DNA of 37,628 nucleotides from Paludibacteraceae bacterium (GTDB lineage Bacteria > Bacteroidota > Bacteroidia > Bacteroidales > Paludibacteraceae): contig JAFWOU010000021.1 of assembly GCA_017509715.1 (NCBI GenBank), forward strand, positions 1 through 37,628, written 5' to 3'. Of the stretch, positions 6,467 to 15,092 are shown piece by piece. Both the position numbers and the translations under genes were made by a program. A model generated the notes under the pieces. The model was not told the DNA's origin. It did no database searches and was given only the letters and a program-made list of their open reading frames with translations. How positions within the stretch are numbered: the stretch's first letter is position 1; every line of letters begins with the position of its first letter.

Positions 6467-8817
6467 AAAAAATGCTTATTTCGCTCTTGGTACTGCTGTT
6501 CAGTGCAGGACTTTATGCAGACGCCGTGCTGATTGACGGTTTGTACTATTCCTTGGGTTCTACCACCGCAACTTTGCTCAAAGACCAAACGTCGGATAAG
6601 TCGGTCTATTCGGCTTATACATCGGTGACCATCCCGGCTACGGTGACGTACAACAACTACACCTATCCGGTGGTAACGATCGGCTCAAGTGCCTTCTCGG
6701 GCTGCTCGAATCTGCAATCCGTCACGCTGCCGAATACGATCACAACCATCAATACGGACGCGTTCTACGGTTGTGTGAAATTAGGTAGTGTCAACCTGCC
6801 GGAAGGTTTGCAGACTATCGGAACAGATGCGTTCTACAACTGTAATCTGACCTCCATCACTATTCCGAGTACGGTGACTTCGATCGGAAAGAGGGCATTC
6901 CAAGGCAATGCTACCACTTCGGTGACGTGGCTGCCGGCTGACTGCTCCATCCAGACTTCCTCCGATGCGCCGTTCTATAAACAACAGAATTCGACGATCA
7001 CCTTGTTCACCTTCGGTCCGAACGTGCAGACCGTCCCGTCCTATATCTGTTATGGTATGAGCCAATTGGATACGATCGTGCTGCCGCCGTCTGTGACAGC
7101 TTTGGGTACGTACGCCTTTGCGTATTGTACGAATCTGAAGTCCATCAACTTGCCGCAGACGCAGAAGACCATTCCTCAGAGTTTTTTAGCAGGTTGTAGT
7201 TCGTTGGAGTCGATTGAACTACCGGCTACGGTGACTACTATCAGTTCGGACGCATTTTATTACTGCTCGAAACTCCAATCCATCAACTTACCGGAAGGTC
7301 TGCAGACTATCAGTACAGATGCCTTCCGTTACTGTAAACTCAGCTCGATCACGATTCCGAGCACAGTAACCACGATCAGTAACAGGGCATTCCAAGACAA
7401 TCCGTTGACTTCGGTGACGTGGTTGCCTGTTACCTGCTCCATCGGAACTTCGACCGATGCGCCGTTCTATAAACAACAGAATTCGACGATCACCTCGTTC
7501 ACCTTCGGTCCGAACGTGCAGACCGTCCCGTCCTATATCTGTTATGGTATGAGCCAATTGGATACGATCGTGCTGCCGCCGTCTGTGACAGCTTTGGGTA
7601 CGTACGCCTTTGCGTATTGTACGAATTTGAAATCCATCAACCTGCCGACGACGCAAAAGACGATTCCGCAGGGTTTCCTGACAGGCTGTAGTTCGCTGGA
7701 GTCGATCGAACTGCCGGCTACGGTGACTACTATCAGTTCGGACGCATTTTATTACTGCTCGAAGCTCCAATCCATCAACTTACCGGAAGGTCTGCAGAAT
7801 ATCTATTCGGAAGCCTTCCGTTATTGTAAACTGGATTCGATTACCATTCCGAGCACGGTGACCTCTATCAGTAACAGGGCTTTCCAAAACAATCCTCTGA
7901 CCAAAGTCAAATGGCTGCCCGTTAACTGTTCCATCGGCTCCACGACGGATGCACCCTTCTATAGCGATAAATCGACGATCGCTTCTTTTGCCTTCGGCGA
8001 TCAGGTGGAGATCATTCCGAATTACCTGTGCTATAACATGAAGCAACTTGATACAGTTGCATTGCCGCAGAACCTGAAGACCATCGGTAATTATGCCTTC
8101 TGTTATTGTTCTGCCCTTAAGGGGGTAGAGATACCGACATCGGTGACCCTGCTGGCAAGAAACTCTTTCTCTTATTGTCCGGCACTGAAGTCCTTCACCT
8201 TCCCCGAAGGTCTCACAACGGTAGCTACTGAAGTGCTTGAAGGCTGTACGGCCCTGGAAGAAGTATTCATTCCTGCTTCTGTGACCACCATCAACTCCGA
8301 TGCGTTCTATAACTGTTCCGGTTTGATGGCGATTCATAACTACGCGTTTACACCGCAGACCATCAATGAGAATACGGTCAAGAATGTGAACAAGCAGACT
8401 TGTATCCTCTATGTGCCGATGGATTATATCGATCTCTATCAGCAAGCGAATGTATGGAAAGAGTTTACCAATATCATCGGTGTAGCGACGGATCTGCAGT
8501 TTGAGGATCAGATCGTTAACGTGACTTATCTCAAGGCGGACAGTACGCTGCATTATATGGAGTCGCAGACTTGGGGCGTGCCACACGAGCCGCGGATTGA
8601 GGGCTTTACCTTTGTTGGTTGGCGGGTAGAGCAGGGTATGTTAGAAGACGGCATCGTGCTGGTGGCTGTTTATGAAGCGAACACCTCGATTCCGACACAG
8701 GCACCGGAGGTATATGTGAACCCTGCCAATAAGGCACAGAAACTCATTCGTCACGGAAATGTCTATATCCTTCGTGATGATAAAATATACACGATTCAAG
8801 GACAAACAATCAAATAA
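6463..8817 (+). CDS. BspA-type leucine-rich repeat surface protein
   Basis: The 784-aa product starts with a signal peptide (MKKMLISLLVLLFSAGLYA, about 1-19). It then has an array of LRR_5/BspA-type repeats of the form 'AF..C..L.S..LP..L..I', ending near residue 670, and a short domain around GFTFVGWRVEQG that resembles InlB B-repeat modules. The C-terminus, with KLIRHGNVYILRDDKIY followed by TIQGQTIK, resembles sorting tails of Bacteroidales type IX-secreted proteins, suggesting surface display; this is inference. BspA proteins are implicated in adhesion. ATG 6463 is preferred over in-frame codons from 6412 because it begins the signal peptide and overlaps the gtrA stop. The repeats form 164-aa superunits, two nearly identical at the DNA level. 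Confidence 0.9.
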   Translation: MKKMLISLLVLLFSAGLYADAVLIDGLYYSLGSTTATLLKDQTSDKSVYSAYTSVTIPATVTYNNYTYPVVTIGSSAFSGCSNLQSVTLPNTITTINTDAFYGCVKLGSVNLPEGLQTIGTDAFYNCNLTSITIPSTVTSIGKRAFQGNATTSVTWLPADCSIQTSSDAPFYKQQNSTITLFTFGPNVQTVPSYICYGMSQLDTIVLPPSVTALGTYAFAYCTNLKSINLPQTQKTIPQSFLAGCSSLESIELPATVTTISSDAFYYCSKLQSINLPEGLQTISTDAFRYCKLSSITIPSTVTTISNRAFQDNPLTSVTWLPVTCSIGTSTDAPFYKQQNSTITSFTFGPNVQTVPSYICYGMSQLDTIVLPPSVTALGTYAFAYCTNLKSINLPTTQKTIPQGFLTGCSSLESIELPATVTTISSDAFYYCSKLQSINLPEGLQNIYSEAFRYCKLDSITIPSTVTSISNRAFQNNPLTKVKWLPVNCSIGSTTDAPFYSDKSTIASFAFGDQVEIIPNYLCYNMKQLDTVALPQNLKTIGNYAFCYCSALKGVEIPTSVTLLARNSFSYCPALKSFTFPEGLTTVATEVLEGCTALEEVFIPASVTTINSDAFYNCSGLMAIHNYAFTPQTINENTVKNVNKQTCILYVPMDYIDLYQQANVWKEFTNIIGVATDLQFEDQIVNVTYLKADSTLHYMESQTWGVPHEPRIEGFTFVGWRVEQGMLEDGIVLVAVYEANTSIPTQAPEVYVNPANKAQKLIRHGNVYILRDDKIYTIQGQTIK
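6964..7626 (+). repeat. Near-identical 171-nt direct repeats inside the BspA gene
   Basis: Bases 6964-7134 recur at 7456-7626 (offset 492 nt, 164 codons); comparing them by eye I find one mismatch. The same offset links 7219-7306 with 7711-7798 at near identity. A third, more diverged superunit follows another 492 nt on (its GATGCA at 7948). Identity at synonymous positions points to recent duplication or gene conversion. Confidence 0.85.
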
Positions 8818-8822
8818 AGATC

Positions 8823-10103
8823 ATGAAAATATACAAAGCGAATATTATCCATACCCCGACGCCCGGCAAGCTGGAGATCATCCCGCACGGCTACGTGGTC
8901 GTGAAGTCGAACGGCCTGGTAGAGGGTATCTACAAAGAATTGCCGGAGAACATGGACTGGCGTCGTCAGGTAATGGATTTCGGTGATAAGATCCTGATTC
9001 CGGCCTTCAATGACCTGCACGTACATGCGCCGCAGTACCGCAATATGGGTCTGGCATTGGATCTGGAGTTGTTACCGTGGCTCAATACCTATACCTTCCC
9101 GGAGGAGACCAAGTACGCTGATCCGGAGTATGCACGTCGTCTATACCGTCGTTTCGTACACGAGCTCTGGATGCAGGGTACGATGCGTAGTGCAGTCTTT
9201 GCAACCATCCATCCGGAGTCCACACGTATCCTGGCGGACTTGTTCATCCAAGCCGGTATGGGTGCGATGGTGGGTCTGGTAGGAATGAACCGTAACAGTC
9301 CGGACACGCTCCAGAACACCACAGCCGAGGTGATCGAGGGTATGCGTATGCTCAAGCAGCACCTGGACGAGCACTGCGACGACGGACTGGTACGTCCGAT
9401 CATCACGCCCCGCTTTGTGCCCTCGTGCTCCGATAAGATGCTGCGCGCCATGGGTGAGTATGCCGCTGAAACCGGTCTGCCCGTGCAGTCGCACCTCAGC
9501 GAGAACCGCTCGGAGATCGACTGGGTAAAAGAGCTCGAACCCGAATCTACCTGCTACGGCGATGCCTACAACCGCTACGGACTCTTTGGCCAGACGCCTA
9601 CGCTGATGGCCCACTGCTGCTACACCGACGGCGAGGAGATGGAACTCATGCGCAAGAATGGCGTCTACGTAGTCCACTGCCCGATGTCCAACAGCAACCT
9701 ATCGTCGGGCATGGCCCCGATACGTAAGTTCCTGGACGCCGGCATCCACGTGGCGCTCGGTACCGATGTGTCGGCCGGACACCATATGTCGATGATGCGC
9801 GTGATGCAGTATGCTATCCAGGTTTCGAAACTCAACTACGCCCAGACGCGCGGCGAGATGCCGTTCCTGAGCCTGAGCGAGGTGTTCTACCTGGCTACCA
9901 AGGGCGGCGGATCGTTCTTCGGTAAGGTGGGATCGTTCGAACCCGGCTATGAGTTTGACGCCCTGCTGGTGGATGACAAGTATCTGAACTACGACAACTA
10001 TACGCTCGAGCAACGACTGGAGCGCTATATCTACTTGGGCGACGACCGCGACATCAAGCGCCGCTTCTGCCGAGGTGTGGAACTTACCGAGCCGTGTTTG
10101 TAA
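8823..10103 (+). CDS. guaD: Guanine deaminase
   Basis: A 426-aa amidohydrolase expected to hydrolyse guanine to xanthine and ammonia, feeding purine salvage or nitrogen release. The metal-binding HVH (His66, His68) sits in DLHVHAPQY, whose APQY extension is characteristic of guanine deaminases. SHLSEN supplies His224 and Glu227, MAHCCY has His264, and ALGTDVSAG carries Asp315. The length is close to bacterial GuaD. ATG 8823 lies 5 nt after the BspA stop, implying co-transcription. The 3' end runs into AAGGAGG (10103-10109), a Shine-Dalgarno-like stretch, and then an octamer repeat. Confidence 0.94.
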   Translation: MKIYKANIIHTPTPGKLEIIPHGYVVVKSNGLVEGIYKELPENMDWRRQVMDFGDKILIPAFNDLHVHAPQYRNMGLALDLELLPWLNTYTFPEETKYADPEYARRLYRRFVHELWMQGTMRSAVFATIHPESTRILADLFIQAGMGAMVGLVGMNRNSPDTLQNTTAEVIEGMRMLKQHLDEHCDDGLVRPIITPRFVPSCSDKMLRAMGEYAAETGLPVQSHLSENRSEIDWVKELEPESTCYGDAYNRYGLFGQTPTLMAHCCYTDGEEMELMRKNGVYVVHCPMSNSNLSSGMAPIRKFLDAGIHVALGTDVSAGHHMSMMRVMQYAIQVSKLNYAQTRGEMPFLSLSEVFYLATKGGGSFFGKVGSFEPGYEFDALLVDDKYLNYDNYTLEQRLERYIYLGDDRDIKRRFCRGVELTEPCL

Positions 10104-10109
10104 AGGAGG

Positions 10110-10137
10110 TTGATTAGTTTATTAGTTGATTAGTTGA
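10110..10137 (+). repeat. Octamer repeat between guaD and the lipoate ligase
   Basis: TTGATTAG (10110), TTTATTAG (10118), TTGATTAG (10126) and a partial TTGAAGG (10134) follow one another at 8-nt spacing. The TTG of the fourth unit is the apparent start codon of the next gene. Confidence 0.8.
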
Positions 10138-10766
10138 AGGTTATTCATTTTGAGGAAGGGTTGTTGCTGACCGAGTACCTGCAGAAGGAGCAGGACCTGG
10201 TCCGCGAGGTGAAGGAGCCGACGCTCTTCACCTGGATCGTCCGTCCCACCGTCATCTACGGCCGCCATCAGCAGGCCGAGGTGGAGGTGAACGAAAGGTA
10301 CTGCCGCGAGCATGGCATCCGCGTGGTGCAGCGCAAGAGTGGGGGAGGATGTGTGTATGCCGACGAGGGCAACCTCATGATCTCGTATATAGAGCCGTCA
10401 GACTTCAGCCGTCGGTTTTCAGAAAGTCCGTTCACGCGTTTTCTGAACTCCGTTGCGCAGATCCTGCAAGCCTACGGGGTGCCGGCCGTGACCACGGCGC
10501 ACAACGATATCCTGGTGGGCGACCGCAAAGTGTCGGGCTGGGCATGCTATACCGCACCTACCGGCACGATCGTCCACGGCACAATGCTCTACAACGTAGA
10601 TCTGGAAGCCATGCGACAGGCTATCACGCCCACCGAGCAGAAACTGCAGAAACACGGCGTGGCTTCGGTGCGCCAACGCGTACAGAACCTATGCTCGCTG
10701 ACCGACGCCTTTCCGGATATACAGACCCTAAGACAAGCAATAGAACAAGCTTATGCAACGAAATAA
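10134..10766 (+). CDS. lplA: Lipoate-protein ligase family protein
   Basis: A 210-aa member of the biotin/lipoate A/B ligase superfamily, which attaches scavenged lipoate to E2 and GcvH proteins. The signature RKSGGGCVYADEGNL (67-81) binds the substrate, and NDILVGDRKVSGWA (124-137) holds the conserved lysine (Lys132). It is shorter than E. coli LplA and lacks its C-terminal accessory domain, like many short members; transfer from another carrier protein is an alternative role. No ATG fits: TTG 10134 is the best start and lies inside the octamer repeat, about 24 nt after a GGAGG. A 14-nt direct repeat (10394-10421) encodes a loop. The gene overlaps the lipoprotein gene by 14 nt. The symbol is by family only. 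Confidence 0.82.
   Translation: MKVIHFEEGLLLTEYLQKEQDLVREVKEPTLFTWIVRPTVIYGRHQQAEVEVNERYCREHGIRVVQRKSGGGCVYADEGNLMISYIEPSDFSRRFSESPFTRFLNSVAQILQAYGVPAVTTAHNDILVGDRKVSGWACYTAPTGTIVHGTMLYNVDLEAMRQAITPTEQKLQKHGVASVRQRVQNLCSLTDAFPDIQTLRQAIEQAYATK
10394..10421 (+). repeat. Short direct repeat inside the lipoate ligase gene
   Basis: GCCGTCAGACTTCA is followed by GCCGTCGGTTTTCA, two 14-mers with three mismatches that can be read as four heptamers. They encode the variable loop EPSDFSRRFSE. Weaker than the other in-gene examples. Confidence 0.45.
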
Positions 10767-11187
10767 ATGGTTTATAATAGCAGGTGTGCTCCTGGGCATG
10801 GTGCTCATGAGCGCCTGCAACAAGACGCCCGGACCGGCTTCGATCCATGGACGCTGGCAGGGCAAGGACGATACCACCAAGGTGGTGGCCACCCTGCTGG
10901 TGGATACCGTCTACGGCAATGGCGGCCAACTGGCTACGCTCTCGCTCGACTCAGTCAAGTACCCCGTGCGGGTGAGTTACAACCCAGTCAGTTGCAAGGG
11001 AACGTTCTTCTATGAGAACGAGCGCGACTCGCTGGGCAAGATCGTGCTTAACGACAGCACCAACCTGGTGGGGCAGATCCGGGGCGAGAACGACGATGCG
11101 TTCCGATTGGATGTCTATCGCCAGTTGCGCGACTCCGCCCAGACGGTGCTCCACCTCTTTGGCGGCACCATGAACCGAGCTGACTAA
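10753..11187 (+). CDS. Small lipoprotein of unknown function
   Basis: A 144-aa predicted lipoprotein. A basic N-terminus (MQRNKW) and hydrophobic stretch lead to the lipobox MSAC, with lipidated Cys22. The mature part is soluble, begins with a GRWQGKD segment reminiscent of small Bacteroidales lipocalin-like or META-like beta proteins, and is rich in short beta-strand patterns (VVATLLVDTVY, ATLSLDSV). It lacks an Asp directly after the cysteine. It starts 14 nt inside the lipoate ligase gene, so it is co-translated, but nothing links the two jobs. I do not recognise the family beyond lipoprotein. Confidence 0.82.
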   Translation: MQRNKWFIIAGVLLGMVLMSACNKTPGPASIHGRWQGKDDTTKVVATLLVDTVYGNGGQLATLSLDSVKYPVRVSYNPVSCKGTFFYENERDSLGKIVLNDSTNLVGQIRGENDDAFRLDVYRQLRDSAQTVLHLFGGTMNRAD

Positions 11188-11234
11188 CGCGCGCGCACGT
11201 ACATTAATAGAATATGTAAACAACAACTGCCAAC

Positions 11235-12236
11235 TTGACCCTCTATACCACATACGATAGCATCTCGCCCTTGGCCTGGCGCCAACTGATCGAGCGAACG
11301 GGGACAGCTACCTGGTTTCAGACGCCGGAGGGCTACCTCTTTCTGGACGCTACGAGCGACTACGACCCCTTTGTCGTGGCCGTGGAGGAACAGGATAAAC
11401 TGGTAGGCATATGCGTAGGCCAGATCAGCCGCTCCCGCAACCGACTCGTGCAGTACCTCACGCGCCGCGCCATCATCAACGGCGGACCGATGCTGGACGA
11501 GGATATATCCGATGAGGCACTCTTCGCCCTGCTGCAAGCCGTCGATGAGATCACCCGCGAGCGGGCGATCTATACCGAGATACGCTGTTTTCACGACTAC
11601 AGCCGATGGCGCGCGGTGCTGGAGCAAGCAGGATGGACCTATGCGCCCCACCTGAATTTCCATATCGCCTGTGAGGACCACGACCGTATGTGGGAACGGC
11701 TGTCGGAAAACCGCCGCAGGCAGATTGTAAAGGCTCAGTCCCTGGGTGTGCAAACCGAACCGTTGAAAATCGATGCCGATCTGCAGGCGTGGTACCGTAT
11801 TCTCAGGCGACTCTACCGCAGGCATGTGCATAAGCCCTTGCCGGGCCTGGATTTCTTCCGCCGGCTGATGCGCGAGCAGGTGGTGTTGGCGGTGCGCACT
11901 GAGCAAGGACAAATCATAGGCGGTGCCGCCTGTGTGCGACTGCGCGGCCGAGCGCTCTACGAATGGTATATATGCGGACTGGATGAGCAGTACAAGATGT
12001 ACGCACCTTCGGTGATGGCCACCTGGGCTGCTATGGAGTATGCGCATGCAAATCGCCTGCCGCTCTTCGACGTGATGGGTGCAGGCGTGCCGGATGTGCC
12101 GTACGGCGTGAGGACCTTCAAACAGAAATTCGGAGGCCGGCTGGTGGAGCACGGACGGTGGACCATCGTGGCCCATTCCGGGTTGTATAGACTCGGAAAA
12201 ATGGTCTATCGTGTGATTTTTCGAAAAAAACCGTAA
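11235..12236 (+). CDS. FemAB-like GNAT-fold protein
   Basis: The 333-aa product resembles FemAB/CelD-like proteins (double GNAT fold). It opens with TWFQTPEGYLFLD, has a central RRQIVKAQSLGV basic helix, and a C-terminal GNAT half with VVLAVRTEQGQIIGGAACV, a substrate segment ALYEWYICGLDEQYKMYAPS, and FDVMGAGVPDVPYGVRTFK. FemAB proteins transfer aminoacyl groups from tRNA to peptidoglycan or act on polysaccharides; this one may modify envelope polymers. No ATG precedes the conserved region: an in-frame stop lies at 11217-11219, and TTG 11235 is the first plausible start. The gene closes the long unit begun at 1691 and abuts the promoter of the glycan operon. Confidence 0.78.
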   Translation: MTLYTTYDSISPLAWRQLIERTGTATWFQTPEGYLFLDATSDYDPFVVAVEEQDKLVGICVGQISRSRNRLVQYLTRRAIINGGPMLDEDISDEALFALLQAVDEITRERAIYTEIRCFHDYSRWRAVLEQAGWTYAPHLNFHIACEDHDRMWERLSENRRRQIVKAQSLGVQTEPLKIDADLQAWYRILRRLYRRHVHKPLPGLDFFRRLMREQVVLAVRTEQGQIIGGAACVRLRGRALYEWYICGLDEQYKMYAPSVMATWAAMEYAHANRLPLFDVMGAGVPDVPYGVRTFKQKFGGRLVEHGRWTIVAHSGLYRLGKMVYRVIFRKKP

Positions 12237-12241
12237 TTTTT

Positions 12242-12273
12242 TTTGCATATATCGGGAAAAAGTCGTACCTTTG
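12242..12273 (+). promoter_or_regulatory. Promoter of the surface-glycan operon
   Basis: TTTG at 12242-12245 and TACCTTTG at 12266-12273 with a 24-nt offset; the -33 box reads TTTGCATATATC and the spacer has an A-tract. The predicted start near 12280 gives a 19-nt leader before ATG 12299. It begins only 6 nt after the FemAB-like stop codon. Confidence 0.85.
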
Positions 12274-12298
12274 CACGAATTTTTATGCGCGTGCGTAC

Positions 12299-13921
12299 AT
12301 GAAGTCGATTTACGAATGGAATAAATACGGTCTGATAGCCCTGTTGCTGGTGGTGAATGCCGCCTTCTTCGCGTTGATGGCATGGGTCATGCCGATCCGC
12401 TTTGAGGAGAACGACGACGTGATGATGTGTATGATCGCCAACGGACTGTATAGCGGTTCGCCGGATGCCCATCTGGTATATATCAATGCGCTGTACGGAC
12501 AGGTACTGGCCTGGCTGTACGGATGGACGCGCGCCGTGGAGTGGTACACGCTCTCGTTTGCGGTGCTCCACGTGATATCCATGAGCATCATCGACTATAC
12601 GGTGTTGCGCACGCGGCATGGCGGTTGGGTGAAAGCAATCTGGCTGACCTTCCTCTACGTGATGTGGGCGCGCATCATCATCAGTTTTCAGTTTACCACT
12701 ACGGCCGGACTGGTCTGCCTGGCAGGCGTACTGCTCTTGCAGCGCGAGGGATGGCGCAACCTGCTGACGGGGTGCGGACTGGTGTTTATCGCCAGCTTGA
12801 TCCGCTTCCACTCGGCAGCGCTGGTGGCGCTACTCATGGCGCCGGTGATGCTGTTTCAGTGGCGCCTGAACTGGCGTAAGTACGTACCGATGCTGGTGCT
12901 GCTGGTGCTGCTGGTCGGTGCGCGTTGGACAAATAGCCAGTTCTACAAAGCTGAGGAGTGGCAGTACTACAAGCAGTATAACATTATCCGCGCCAAGCTC
13001 AACGACAACCCGAACGCCCGTACCGACCAGGTGTACGACAACCTGCCTAACGGCGTGACGGGGCAGGACTACGACCTGCTGCAGCGCTTCATTCCCGATC
13101 CGGAGGTGATGACCCTGGAGCGACTGCAAGCCATCAATGCCTATGTCAAGGACGTACCTATGCAGCAGAAACTGCTGAACGTGGAGCGCCTGACCAAATA
13201 TGCCTGGATCATCCTGACCTTGCTGCTGCTGATGGTGCTGGTGGATATGAGCGAACCCAGCAAGAAAATGCACCTGCTCATGGCCGGCTATGCGCTGTTT
13301 GTGATGGCGCTGCTGGTGCTGGTGAGCCTGGACGGCTTTGTCAAGAACCGCGTATTCCTCTGCTTCGTAGTGCCGATCGTGATGGCTTTCTACCGCTTGC
13401 TGCCCGAGGTGGTGGGACGCAAGCGACTGATCACGATGTCGCTGCTGGTGACCATCCTCTGCTCGCTGTATATCTACCAGATAGCTACGGTGCGCAACGA
13501 CGACTACTACCGCCGTACCGTCCTGTGGCAAGCTTTCCAGCAACCGCTGGTAAAGACCCTGCCGGAGGACAGCCACCTGGTGACGGTAGGTACATGGTTC
13601 GGCATGCAATATATGAATCCGTTTGAGATCAAGGACTTCAATACGCGTAAACTGGCGATGGGATGGCTCACTTATATCCCGTTCAACAAGGAGATATGCG
13701 AGTCGTTTGTGGATCTGCTGCAGGACAATATGTATCTCTTTGTGCCGGCCAACTACGAGAATGTGGAGTGTACGCTCAACCGCGTGCGGCAGCAGATCGC
13801 CTTCCACTACGACATACCTACGCACGTAGAACTCTACCGCCGCAACGGTGCGTATGCTATCGTGCAGCTGCGCCGCACCGAGAACTGGGCTGCGATGGAG
13901 GATATTTATATTCCGAATTAA
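12299..13921 (+). CDS. Polytopic membrane protein, possible GT-C-type glycosyltransferase
   Basis: A 540-aa inner-membrane protein with about ten hydrophobic helices between residues 10 and 400 and a C-terminal region of about 140 residues without helices. An acidic FEENDDVMM motif follows the first helix, where GT-C fold enzymes carry catalytic acidic residues in the first outer loop. This fits a polyprenyl-phosphate-sugar-dependent transferase, but no family signature is certain and a polysaccharide polymerase is an alternative. It is the first gene of the glycan operon and starts 26 nt after the -7 box. It differs in sequence from the membrane protein that ends the operon but has similar length and outline. 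Confidence 0.72.
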   Translation: MKSIYEWNKYGLIALLLVVNAAFFALMAWVMPIRFEENDDVMMCMIANGLYSGSPDAHLVYINALYGQVLAWLYGWTRAVEWYTLSFAVLHVISMSIIDYTVLRTRHGGWVKAIWLTFLYVMWARIIISFQFTTTAGLVCLAGVLLLQREGWRNLLTGCGLVFIASLIRFHSAALVALLMAPVMLFQWRLNWRKYVPMLVLLVLLVGARWTNSQFYKAEEWQYYKQYNIIRAKLNDNPNARTDQVYDNLPNGVTGQDYDLLQRFIPDPEVMTLERLQAINAYVKDVPMQQKLLNVERLTKYAWIILTLLLLMVLVDMSEPSKKMHLLMAGYALFVMALLVLVSLDGFVKNRVFLCFVVPIVMAFYRLLPEVVGRKRLITMSLLVTILCSLYIYQIATVRNDDYYRRTVLWQAFQQPLVKTLPEDSHLVTVGTWFGMQYMNPFEIKDFNTRKLAMGWLTYIPFNKEICESFVDLLQDNMYLFVPANYENVECTLNRVRQQIAFHYDIPTHVELYRRNGAYAIVQLRRTENWAAMEDIYIPN

Positions 13922-13930
13922 CCGGAGTGA

Positions 13931-13951
13931 AGGAGTTTAGGAGTTTAGGAG
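13931..13951 (+). repeat. Octamer repeat before the ATP-grasp gene
   Basis: AGGAGTTT at 13931 and 13939, then AGGAGAG at 13947, form an 8-nt tandem array ending just before ATG 13954. Each unit contains AGGAG, so the repeat may also supply ribosome-binding sequence. Confidence 0.7.
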
Positions 13952-13953
13952 AG

Positions 13954-15081
13954 ATGAAGACATTAGCAATCATAGGAGCGAGTTATCTGCAGCGTCCGCT
14001 GGTGGAGAAAGCCAAGACGCTGGGACTGCGCACGATATGCTTCTCGTGGGAAGACGGCGCGGTATGCAAGGACTTGTGTGACGTGTTCTATCCCATTTCC
14101 ATCACGGAGAAAGAGCAGATACTGGACGTATGCCGTCGCGAACAGATCGACGGCGTATGCACCATAGCCAGCGACGTAGCCGCTCCGACGGTAGCCTATA
14201 TTGCCGAGCAGATGGGACTGCGTGGCAACACCTACGAGGCGGCCGTGCGGGCTAACAACAAGTACCTAATGCGTCAGGCCTTTATGAAGGCCGGTGTGCC
14301 ATGCCCGCGTTTTGTGTGCGTGGCCAAGGATGATGACATGAAGCGTGACTGGCGCAAGGAATTTCGCCTGCCGCTGATCGTCAAGCCGAGCGACCGTAGC
14401 GGTAGTCTGGGCGTGAAGAAGGTGATCGACTGGTGGGACCTGGAGCCGGCCGTAGCGCGTGCGCGTCAGGTGTCGTTCCGCGGCGAAGCGATGGTAGAGG
14501 AGTTTGTGGAGGGCCGCGAGATCAGCGTAGAGTTCATCTCGTTTATGGCTACCCACTATCCGTTGCAGATCACCGACAAGGTGACGACAGCACCGCCGCA
14601 TTTCGTGGAACTGGCCCATCATCAGCCCTCAACGCTCACCCCCGAGCAGTATGACGAGATATACGGCATTACGGCCCGTGCGCTGGATGCGCTGGGCATA
14701 TGGAACGGTGCGAGTCATGCAGAATACAAGATCACCAAGGACGGACGCATTGCCGTGATGGAGATAGGCGGACGTATGGGAGGTGACTTCATCGGTAGCG
14801 ACCTGGTGTGGCTCAGTACGGGCTATGACTTCCTGCGCGGCGTGATAGAGGTGGCCTTGGACGATTTCCATGCGCCCGTGAAACCCTATTCGCACCATGC
14901 CGGCGTCTATTTCCTGACGGCCGACACCAAGCAGGTGAAATACTATATCGATCATGCGGCCGACTATCCTGAGATTGTGAAGGCCGAGCAGACCGACGAG
15001 GAACTGCGTCATGTGCAGTACAGCGCACAGCGCAGCGGATACCTGATCTATCAGGCAGACAAGAAATTTGAAATCAAATAA
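13954..15081 (+). CDS. ATP-grasp family carboxylate ligase
   Basis: A 375-aa enzyme with a pre-ATP-grasp Rossmann-like start (MKTLAIIGASYLQRPLVEKA), a central IVKPSDRSGSLGVKKV nucleotide-binding loop near residues 145-160, AMVEEFVEGREISVEFIS near 180-197, and the Mg-ligand region VMEIGGRMGGDFIGSDLV near 268-285. ATP-grasp ligases join a carboxylate, via an acyl-phosphate, to an amine or similar nucleophile. Length and layout resemble carbamoyl-phosphate synthase-like and dapdiamide/PurK-like members. Between a membrane protein and the MaoC/CitE pair, it may attach an amino acid or acyl acid to the operon's sugar or activate the acid. ATG 13954 is chosen because the Rossmann motif starts there; longer frames run into the previous gene. 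Confidence 0.85.
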   Translation: MKTLAIIGASYLQRPLVEKAKTLGLRTICFSWEDGAVCKDLCDVFYPISITEKEQILDVCRREQIDGVCTIASDVAAPTVAYIAEQMGLRGNTYEAAVRANNKYLMRQAFMKAGVPCPRFVCVAKDDDMKRDWRKEFRLPLIVKPSDRSGSLGVKKVIDWWDLEPAVARARQVSFRGEAMVEEFVEGREISVEFISFMATHYPLQITDKVTTAPPHFVELAHHQPSTLTPEQYDEIYGITARALDALGIWNGASHAEYKITKDGRIAVMEIGGRMGGDFIGSDLVWLSTGYDFLRGVIEVALDDFHAPVKPYSHHAGVYFLTADTKQVKYYIDHAADYPEIVKAEQTDEELRHVQYSAQRSGYLIYQADKKFEIK

Positions 15082-15092
15082 TACAACACGAT

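Noticed and set aside
8823..10103. Alternative call of the amidohydrolase as chlorohydrolase or SAH deaminase
   Set aside because: The APQY extension after HVH, the spacing of SHLSEN and the TDVSAG motif fit guanine deaminase better.
13663..13953. Earlier start for the ATP-grasp gene
   Set aside because: The extension is an out-of-frame shadow of the preceding membrane-protein gene; the Rossmann motif begins at ATG 13954.
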